A stretch of 7,303 nt of DNA from Mesoaciditogaceae bacterium (GTDB lineage: Bacteria; Thermotogota; Thermotogae; Mesoaciditogales; Mesoaciditogaceae): NCBI GenBank assembly GCA_015486145.1, contig WFSH01000261.1, forward strand, positions 1 through 7,303, written 5' to 3'. The notes under the pieces were generated by a model. That model had not been told where the DNA came from. It was given only the letters and a program-made list of their open reading frames with translations, and made no database searches. Both the position numbers and the translations under genes were made by a program. Within the stretch, counting starts at the first letter, position 1; the number at the start of each line of letters is the position of its first letter. Shown one piece after another: positions 1-5,652 of this stretch.

Positions 1-836
1 ATCTTGGACACGAGATAATATTCTCCCGGTCTCTGAATGGGTTTCATTTTGTACGTGTAAACTCGTTGACTTTGGCCAGATAGGGCATTTATCTGTTCAC
101 GAACTTCGAATTTTTCAGAGGAAATAATGTGATGCTTTTCACTCACAAGAGAAAAACGCATGGTTTTGATCGCAAGATCGATGGGCTTCGGAGTGTTGTT
201 TTTGACATACAGCCTGAAAAGTCCCTTTTGACCGGCAACAAAAAAATCCTGATCGGAACTTAAAATAGCTTGAACGTTGGAAAGATACGTGAAACTTTTT
301 GACAAATGCACGGCTTTTCCGTCTAAGTTCATAAGAACGTTGGCGTAATACGTTCCACTTTTTAAATAAGAAAGTTCTACTTCATGTTTTAAGTCATAAA
401 GTAAAACCCTGCCTTTGCCGCTTATTTTTGAATGAATGGTTTTGTCAAAATGAAAGCTGTACAGATCTGGGCTTGCCTTCGAGGCAATTCTAACGTTGAA
501 AGAATAAAGGGAAAACTCTTTTGGCGTTGATGACAAGTTGGTAATGTAAACTTTAAAATCAAGAGGTTCACCAGAAAGATATTCATTCTTTCTTGCCGAT
601 ATGTACAACTGGAAGTTACCCACCGTTTTCAACGATTTACTGACTATGTTGCGTTGTTTTTGAGTTGCGAAATAAACTAAAACTATGATGAGGATCAAAA
701 TTATGTTGAAAAATAAAATGTATTTCCCGCGTTTAAAGCCCTTTGATGGCTTCTTGCTCTTTTTTGCCTTGTCTATCTCCTCCCACTCTTCTGGCGAGTG
801 AGAATGGTATTGATATTTTTTTTTTGATTCACTCAT
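1..836 (-). CDS. Membrane-anchored protein with two tandem beta-sandwich-like repeats, function unknown (partial, C-terminus outside window)
   Basis: An open frame of 278 codons runs from ATG 836 to the left edge without a stop, so the C-terminus is missing. I do not recognise the family. Visible parts are a Lys-rich hydrophilic N-terminus (residues 1-38), one hydrophobic helix (about 39-57, ILFFNIILILIIVLVYF) and a beta-rich remainder with no further membrane segment. The positive-inside rule implies N-in topology with the bulk outside the cytoplasm. Residues 79-119 and 192-232 align without gaps (see findings), suggesting two copies of an Ig-like fold. The pattern hydrophobic-x-N-x-(S/T)-x-x-P with a later GxYY strand resembles BsuPI-type domains, which is inference only. 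The start overlaps the pilB stop by 8 nt (AATGAGTGA), with GGTGA three bases before the ATG, so translation is probably coupled to pilB. An envelope or pilus-related role is plausible but unproven. Codons 4-7 contain a run of ten A. Confidence 0.85.
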   Translation of the reverse strand, partial: MSESKKKYQYHSHSPEEWEEIDKAKKSKKPSKGFKRGKYILFFNIILILIIVLVYFATQKQRNIVSKSLKTVGNFQLYISARKNEYLSGEPLDFKVYITNLSSTPKEFSLYSFNVRIASKASPDLYSFHFDKTIHSKISGKGRVLLYDLKHEVELSYLKSGTYYANVLMNLDGKAVHLSKSFTYLSNVQAILSSDQDFFVAGQKGLFRLYVKNNTPKPIDLAIKTMRFSLVSEKHHIISSEKFEVREQINALSGQSQRVYTYKMKPIQRPGEYYLVSK

Positions 837-2517
837 TTCTCACCACACGAGTGATCTCGTTGTAAGAAGTTATACCCCTTATTATTTTGTCCACACCATC
901 TTCAAATATAGTCCTCATTCCACCACGTCTGGCTGCTTCGCGAAGTTCTGTATCGGAAGCTCCACGGTATATGAACTCTCTGATTTCTGGGGTAACGATC
1001 ATAACTTCATTTACAGCTGTCCGACCACGATAACCGTTGGAACATTCTGAACAATGTCCCGCTTCATACATCTTGGGCTTCACATCTGGATAAAGTTTTT
1101 TTGCCACCTCAGCGATCTCTTCTTTCAGTGGAACCTCTTTTTTACACTCATCACAAAGTTTCCGGACGAGTCTTTGTCCAATCACACCGATCAATGAAAC
1201 CCCTATCATGTGAGGATCGAGTCCGAGATTTATAAGCCTTGAAATGGCACTTGGCGCATCGTTTGTGTGTAGCGTACTGAAGACGAGATGACCAGTCATT
1301 GAAGCTTCAAGGGCAAGTTGGGCTGTCTCACGGTCCCTGATTTCTCCTATCATTATGATATTTGGATCTTGCCTGAGTATCGATCTCAAAAATCTCGCGT
1401 ACGTTAAACCTATTTCGGCGTTAACTTGACACTGATTAACACCATCTATGTTGTATTCCACAGGATCTTCCACGGTGATGATGTTTTTGGTCACATCTTT
1501 TATTTCGTTTATCGCCGCAACAAGGGTCGTGGATTTACCACTACCTGTTGGCCCCGTAAGAAGTATTATTCCGTAGGGATAATGAATAAGTTCAAGAAAT
1601 CTATTCGTGTTGTATTCACTGAACCCCAAATCAGAGATATGTTGTTGCGAAGCTGACACTTTGAGAATTCTCATCACTATTTTTTCCTGATACACCGTGG
1701 GCATGGTCGAAACTCTGAAATCATACTGTTCCCCTTGAAATTTCATAAAAAACTTTCCGTCCTGAGGAAGACGTTTTTCGGATATGTCCATCCCCGACAT
1801 GATCTTTATTCTTGACACAATCGATGAGTGTGTTTTTTTGGGATACGTCGTGACTTTTCTGAGTATTCCATCAACTCTGTATCTGACGTTAACAACATTT
1901 CGAGTCGGTTCTATGTGAATATCACTCGCACCTTGAACAATTCCTCCTTCTATTATCGCCTTTGCAAGTCTTACAGCTGGAGCTTCTTCGGTTTCCTCTT
2001 CCTCTTCTTCGTTTATCTCCTCTTCTTGGGGAAGATCCTCAAAAGTCTCAGGCAATCCCGTTTCTATTTGAGAACCAAATATGGACTGATAAAACGAATC
2101 AAACACGTCTGTAGGCACTATTGCAACTTTGACTTTCATCGATGTGATAAAACGGATCTCACGCATTATCTGAGTGTAATTTATCGCGTTATCAGTTGCC
2201 ACAAACAAAGTGTTTCCCGTCTTTTTATACGGTATTAACCTGTACGTACTGATCAAATTTCTTGGAATAGAATTTATCACATCAAACGGAATATCAGATG
2301 GAAGTTCTTCCAATTTTGGAAGACCAAACTGCGTGGCCAAAGCATCGGCAATGTCATTCCACGTGACGAGATGGTTTTCAACCAAAACCCGTCCCAGCGG
2401 CTTTCCACTTGCTTTGGATATTTCAAGTGCCCGAGACAATATTTCTGGCGTAATATAACCTTTGGATACCAAAATCTCACCTATTCTTCTAAAAGCCGGC
2501 AAGACAGAATCCTCCAT
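829..2517 (-). CDS. pilB: Type IV pilus / type II secretion assembly ATPase, PilB/GspE family
   Basis: Hexameric cytoplasmic motor ATPase that powers pilin polymerisation (type IV pili) or pseudopilus assembly (type II secretion). The 562-residue product is of normal family length. An MshEN-type N-terminal domain (about 11-150) is followed by an acidic linker (165-178, nearly all Glu) and a GspE core with ASDIHIEP (197-204), RLPQDGK (249-255), Walker A GPTGSGKST (322-330), Asp box ITVEDPVEY (347-355), Walker B IIMIGEIRD (387-395) and His box TGHLVFSTLHTND (408-420). A tetracysteine zinc site (C455, C458, C489, C492) is typical of the assembly ATPases and lacking in PilT retraction ATPases. 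An in-frame TGA directly precedes ATG 2517. TTG 2502 is a likely alternative start, because GGAGG lies 8 nt before it inside the first codons. It follows ftsZ after 69 nt and overlaps the next gene. PilB is preferred to GspE only because type IV pili are expected in this lineage; no other pilus gene is visible. Confidence 0.95.
   Translation of the reverse strand: MEDSVLPAFRRIGEILVSKGYITPEILSRALEISKASGKPLGRVLVENHLVTWNDIADALATQFGLPKLEELPSDIPFDVINSIPRNLISTYRLIPYKKTGNTLFVATDNAINYTQIMREIRFITSMKVKVAIVPTDVFDSFYQSIFGSQIETGLPETFEDLPQEEEINEEEEEETEEAPAVRLAKAIIEGGIVQGASDIHIEPTRNVVNVRYRVDGILRKVTTYPKKTHSSIVSRIKIMSGMDISEKRLPQDGKFFMKFQGEQYDFRVSTMPTVYQEKIVMRILKVSASQQHISDLGFSEYNTNRFLELIHYPYGIILLTGPTGSGKSTTLVAAINEIKDVTKNIITVEDPVEYNIDGVNQCQVNAEIGLTYARFLRSILRQDPNIIMIGEIRDRETAQLALEASMTGHLVFSTLHTNDAPSAISRLINLGLDPHMIGVSLIGVIGQRLVRKLCDECKKEVPLKEEIAEVAKKLYPDVKPKMYEAGHCSECSNGYRGRTAVNEVMIVTPEIREFIYRGASDTELREAARRGGMRTIFEDGVDKIIRGITSYNEITRVVRNE
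2511..2515 (-). promoter_or_regulatory. Shine-Dalgarno inside the annotated pilB 5' end
   Basis: GGAGG begins at the G of the pilB ATG (2517) and ends 8 nt before an in-frame TTG (2502-2500). The ATG has only a poor upstream match (GGATGA, almost touching it). The sequence therefore favours initiation at TTG, giving 557 residues. Confidence 0.55.
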
Positions 2518-2586
2518 TCATCCAAAATTGACTGAACAATTCTTTGAACTAATTTCTCTCAAATGCTTTTAAAACGGACACGAGGT

Positions 2587-3636
2587 TTATTTCAAAAGCT
2601 CATCAAGTCCTGATCTGTAAATTGCTGGTATATCAGTATCGTTGAAAAGCACTTTATCTGGTTCTTCAAAACCAGTTGCTATAAGCGTTACTCTTATTTC
2701 ATCCTCAGGTATAGAATCATCAATGATAAGTCCAAATTTCACATCGGCTTCTTCACTACACCCTTGTCTTATCACAGACGCTGCCGTGTGCATTTCCTTC
2801 ATCGTCACGTTTTTTGGAGCGGAGACGTTTAATATAATTGCGGAAGAATTATCAACAGGTTGTTCAAGCAACTTTGATTCCATAGCCATCCTTGCCGCAT
2901 CTTCGGCACGATTTTCACCTTTTCCAATACCTATCCCCAGCATTGCCGGGCCCGCATTTCTCATGATGGATTCGACATCTGCAAAGTCAAGGTTTATGTA
3001 CCCACGCTTCGTGATCAATTCAGAGATGCCTTTTACTCCTTGATGCAAGGTTTCATCTGCCTTAAGAAAAGCTTCAGGTATGGTAGTATCAACGGGAAGC
3101 TCCTCTAACAACTTGTTGTTGGATATACGGATCAACGTATCCACGTTGCTCTTGAGTTTTTTCAGCCCTTCCATAGCGATGCGCCATCTGCTGTTCCCCT
3201 CAAAATAAAAAGGTGTAGTTGCAATCGCAACGGTCAATATTCCAAACTCTCGGGCGATCCGTGCAATAATTGGAGTGGCTCCTGTACCGGTTCCACCACC
3301 CAAACCGGCAGTGAGAAAAAGCAGATCGGTATCCTCCAACACCTTTTCAATTTCCTCAACACTTTCTTCTGCCGCCCTCTCTCCTATCTCTGGATATCCA
3401 CCGGCACCAAGACCACGAGTCGTCTCTGCGCCCAATTGAATGGTAACGTCCGCTTGACTCGCTTCGAGGACCTGAAGGTCCGTATTGGCAGAGACAAAAA
3501 TAACATCTCCTATCCCCACCTCTATCATTCTCGCAATCGCATTATTCCCGGCTCCACCTACACCCATGACCTTTATCGTCGGTATGCGTTTGACTTTTCT
3601 TTCGTGCTTACCTTCTTTTTCGATCTCAAAAGGCAT
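2587..3636 (-). CDS. ftsZ: Cell division GTPase FtsZ
   Basis: Bacterial tubulin homologue that polymerises with GTP into the Z-ring at the division site. The 349-residue product has VMGVGGAGNNA (23-33), the signature GGGTGTG (113-119), and the synergy loop NLDFADVESIM (215-225) with catalytic D217 and D220, which complete the GTPase site of the neighbouring subunit. The globular domains end near residue 323. Only about eleven residues separate them from the tail DIPAIYRSGLDELLK (335-349), which is the FtsA-binding C-terminal peptide. Most bacterial FtsZ linkers are far longer; T. maritima FtsZ, as I recall it, is similarly short with a nearly identical tail. The start is ATG 3636, with AGGGAGG 7 nt upstream. 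The gene follows ftsA by 24 nt, so the tether and filament proteins are made from one message. Confidence 0.98.
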   Translation of the reverse strand: MPFEIEKEGKHERKVKRIPTIKVMGVGGAGNNAIARMIEVGIGDVIFVSANTDLQVLEASQADVTIQLGAETTRGLGAGGYPEIGERAAEESVEEIEKVLEDTDLLFLTAGLGGGTGTGATPIIARIAREFGILTVAIATTPFYFEGNSRWRIAMEGLKKLKSNVDTLIRISNNKLLEELPVDTTIPEAFLKADETLHQGVKGISELITKRGYINLDFADVESIMRNAGPAMLGIGIGKGENRAEDAARMAMESKLLEQPVDNSSAIILNVSAPKNVTMKEMHTAASVIRQGCSEEADVKFGLIIDDSIPEDEIRVTLIATGFEEPDKVLFNDTDIPAIYRSGLDELLK

Positions 3637-3643
3637 TTATATA

Positions 3644-3650
3644 CCTCCCT
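3644..3650 (-). promoter_or_regulatory. Ribosome binding site of ftsZ
   Basis: AGGGAGG lies 7 nt upstream of ATG 3636 in the 24-nt ftsA-ftsZ gap. It is a near-perfect anti-SD match, consistent with FtsZ being made in excess of FtsA. Confidence 0.85.
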
Positions 3651-3660
3651 TTTCAAGAGA

Positions 3661-4950
3661 TCACACCAATTTTTTCAAAAACTCCCACACTTTTTTCCAA
3701 ATGCCATTTTCACTATTTTCATCAACAGTTTCATCATTCGAAGAAGTAGAAACTTTCGCTGTGCTGCTCATTTTAAACGTCTTCCGGGCATTAATTCCAT
3801 ATCTAAACAAATATACAAATGCTCCAAAAAGCAAACTGTACGCGGGAACTGCCATTATATCCTCCGCGCCGTTAACAATGACGTTATTTGAAGATGCATA
3901 AGTACCGGTTCGAGCTGTTATGTTAAATGTCGAAGATCCTATATCGGCAATTCCTGAGATCGAAGCCCCTCCACCGGTTATCACAAGACCCACGGGATTA
4001 AAAGTCGGATCATTCAAAGTCTGAACAAAACTTCTCCTTGCTATACTCAAAATCTCCCGTGTCCTCGCATACGCTGCCAAAGAAACGGAACGCTTTTTAA
4101 CACTTTTTTTCGTTTTATCATCAAAATCTGTGGTTTCCACCACTTCTTCTTCTTTCACATTCTCATAGTTCAAATTCGAATGATAAAAAAGTAATCTCTC
4201 AGCTTCTGAATAAGAAACCTTAAAAACCGTGGCAATATCTTTTACAATATTGTAAACGCCAAGTGGAACAATATGGAAATCCACAGGCACTCCCTTCGCA
4301 TACGAGATGATCTTGGTCGTGTTGTATCCCATTTCCAAACACACAATGCCACGATCCTTTTCGCTTTCGTTCAACACACCTTCAGCTGCAAATATACCTG
4401 GATGTGCAATGGACATGGAGGTAAAATCGTAACCCTCAAAAAGATTTAAAAATTCATCCTGGACGGCCTCATCGATTTCAACAAGTATTACATCCGCAAC
4501 GATCTTGGTACTCATCATGGAAACGGGGTTAATCACAGTCCGACCATCATCAAGCGTGTAACTCACAGGGATAACATCGATCACATTTTCTTTTTTCCCC
4601 GCTTCAAAACGCATATCGCGTACATGTGATTCTTTTATGGGCTCCGGCTTGTCCTTGGAAAGTGTTTTCTCTATTTTTATTCTCTTCATACCAAAAACAT
4701 CTGAAGAGCTTGTTACCATGAGATCGCCAAATGGCATCTTTTTAGTCATCTGAGACTGAAGCTCTCCTAAAGCCTCTCCTATACTCGCTTTCAATCCAAC
4801 AGCATCAACTATTTTTCCAGACGAAAAACCATTGGATTTCACGGTAGAGTAACTCAAAATTTTAAAGCCGTCGCTTACCCTTACTCCAAAAGCAGCTTTA
4901 ATGTTGTACGAACCTACATCTACAACCGTTATTCCCCCTATTTTTGCCAT
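3661..4950 (-). CDS. ftsA: Cell division protein FtsA (actin-like membrane tether for FtsZ)
   Basis: Actin/HSP70-fold ATP-binding protein that anchors FtsZ filaments to the inner face of the membrane. Numbered from ATG 4950 (429 residues): phosphate-1 motif VVDVGSYNIKA (9-19, D11); a 1C-type domain around 74-155 including a VRDMRFEAG segment; phosphate-2 motif CLEMGYNTT (204-212); adenosine motif ITGGGASISGI (324-334); a hydrophilic Ser/acidic linker (401-415); and an amphipathic C-terminal helix GIWKKVWEFLKKLV (416-429), the membrane-targeting sequence. The phosphate-2 position usually filled by Asp is Glu (E206); T. maritima FtsA, from memory, also lacks Asp there. The frame extends to GTG 4980, but that codon lies inside the SD sequence and is an unlikely start. 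ATG 4950 matches the usual N-terminal length. A promoter, an SD and a hairpin lie just upstream. Confidence 0.96.
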   Translation of the reverse strand: MAKIGGITVVDVGSYNIKAAFGVRVSDGFKILSYSTVKSNGFSSGKIVDAVGLKASIGEALGELQSQMTKKMPFGDLMVTSSSDVFGMKRIKIEKTLSKDKPEPIKESHVRDMRFEAGKKENVIDVIPVSYTLDDGRTVINPVSMMSTKIVADVILVEIDEAVQDEFLNLFEGYDFTSMSIAHPGIFAAEGVLNESEKDRGIVCLEMGYNTTKIISYAKGVPVDFHIVPLGVYNIVKDIATVFKVSYSEAERLLFYHSNLNYENVKEEEVVETTDFDDKTKKSVKKRSVSLAAYARTREILSIARRSFVQTLNDPTFNPVGLVITGGGASISGIADIGSSTFNITARTGTYASSNNVIVNGAEDIMAVPAYSLLFGAFVYLFRYGINARKTFKMSSTAKVSTSSNDETVDENSENGIWKKVWEFLKKLV

Positions 4951-4956
4951 GAAATT

Positions 4957-4974
4957 TGCCGGCCCTCGCCAGCA
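4957..4974 (-). promoter_or_regulatory. GC-rich hairpin between the SD and start codon of ftsA
   Basis: TGCTGGC (4974-4968), loop GAGG (4967-4964), then GCCGGCA (4963-4957) form a 7-bp stem with one U-G pair and a tetraloop in the RNA. It sits 5 nt after the GGAGG core and 6 nt before ATG 4950. Confidence 0.6.
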
Positions 4975-4977
4975 TGA

Positions 4978-4986
4978 CACCTCCTC
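4978..4986 (-). promoter_or_regulatory. Strong Shine-Dalgarno upstream of ftsA
   Basis: GAGGAGGTG is an almost full-length anti-SD match, but no in-frame start is at normal distance. GTG 4980 is part of the motif itself, ATG 4975 is out of frame (25 codons, ending at 4898), and the in-frame ATG 4950 is 29 nt beyond GGAGG unless the intervening hairpin folds. Confidence 0.75.
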
Positions 4987-5002
4987 GCGTTGGGGTTGGA
5001 AA

Positions 5003-5011
5003 ATTATACCA
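5003..5011 (-). promoter_or_regulatory. Extended -10 promoter for ftsA-ftsZ-pilB
   Basis: TGGTATAAT reads toward ftsA in the tmk-ftsA gap: a consensus TATAAT (5008-5003) preceded by a TG extended -10 element. The hexamer at 17-nt spacing is TCGATC, only 3 of 6 matches to TTGACA, which an extended -10 tolerates. A start is predicted near A4997 or A4996, about 10 nt before the ftsA SD. No terminator hairpin precedes it, so dnaB-tmk readthrough probably also occurs. Confidence 0.65.
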
Positions 5012-5033
5012 CTTTTACGTCAAAAGATCGAAA

Positions 5034-5639
5034 TCAAAACGAGAAATGACTTTCAATCTCTCTAATTATATAATTAAAAATTCGATCTTGACTAAGCCTC
5101 GAATCTATTTTCACAAACCTCCTGGACTTTGACAAAAATTCATATCCTTTGATCACCCGTTCCATAAAATCCCAACCTTCTGATTCCATTCTATCTCCAC
5201 TCGAACGCACTCTTTTTTTGAAGGTTTCTTCATCTATCTCTAAATAAAAAGTAAGATCTGGATAGAGTACCTCTGTGGCAAATTCGTTGATCAGAACAAC
5301 CATTCTTTTACCCAGTTTTCTTCCAAAACCTTGATAAGCCACAGATGAATCTATATACCTGTCAAGAATAACAAATTCCCCTCTCTCGAGCCGGGGCTTA
5401 ACCTCTTTTTCAACCAACTGAGCACGAGATGCGGCGTACAACAAAAACTCCGTTTTAGCACTCATATCTGTATTGTCCCTGTTTAAAAGAATCTGCCTTA
5501 TCTGTTCTCCAATGCTTGTACCACCAGGTTCCCTAAAAACCGAAAATTCCACGTTTTTTTTCTTTAAATAAGTTTTAAGCATCTCAATTTGTGTGGATTT
5601 TCCACATCCATCAATACCTTCAAAAGTTACGAGTGCCAC
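5034..5639 (-). CDS. tmk: Thymidylate kinase (dTMP kinase)
   Basis: Cytosolic kinase converting dTMP and ATP to dTDP and ADP, an essential step toward dTTP for DNA synthesis. Numbered from GTG 5639 (201 residues, normal for the family): P-loop FEGIDGCGKST (6-16), REPGG (36-40), the DRY motif in LDRYIDSS (92-99) and an Arg-containing LID RVRSSGDRMESEG (143-155). The P-loop has no Arg and the LID carries the basic residues, which is the bacterial (E. coli-like, type II) arrangement. GTG 5639 was chosen because GGAGGTGA lies 7 nt upstream (GGAGG to GTG) and the product then begins right at the first beta strand. A longer frame starts at ATG 5690 but would overlap dnaB and add 17 residues not expected in the family. 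The gene follows dnaB by 13 nt, linking nucleotide supply with replication. Confidence 0.96.
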   Translation of the reverse strand: MALVTFEGIDGCGKSTQIEMLKTYLKKKNVEFSVFREPGGTSIGEQIRQILLNRDNTDMSAKTEFLLYAASRAQLVEKEVKPRLERGEFVILDRYIDSSVAYQGFGRKLGKRMVVLINEFATEVLYPDLTFYLEIDEETFKKRVRSSGDRMESEGWDFMERVIKGYEFLSKSRRFVKIDSRLSQDRIFNYIIREIESHFSF

Positions 5640-5643
5640 TTGT

Positions 5644-5651
5644 TCACCTCC
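5644..5651 (-). promoter_or_regulatory. Ribosome binding site fixing the tmk start
   Basis: GGAGGTGA begins one base after the dnaB TGA stop (5655-5653) and its GGAGG core is 7 nt before GTG 5639. It decides the start in favour of GTG over the upstream ATG codons and suggests reinitiation after dnaB. Confidence 0.8.
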
Positions 5652-5652
5652 G

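Noticed and set aside
1828..2238. Plus-strand open frame opposite pilB, and similar ones opposite ftsZ, ftsA and dnaB
   Set aside because: They are antisense to strongly conserved genes, lack recognisable domains and have no SD; they are by-products of coding on the other strand.
2518..2586. Terminator or promoter between ftsZ and pilB
   Set aside because: Only a weak AT-rich stem with a bulge (roughly 2518-2546) and no paired -35/-10 hexamers; cotranscription is simpler.
4978..4980. GTG 4980 as the ftsA start
   Set aside because: The GTG is part of the SD motif itself, so ribosome spacing would be zero; the extra residues MSCWRGPANF do not look like an FtsA N-terminus.
5016..5021. TTGACG as the -35 of the ftsA promoter
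   Set aside because: It is only 7 nt before the TG element and 9 nt before TATAAT, far short of the 16-18 nt spacing needed.
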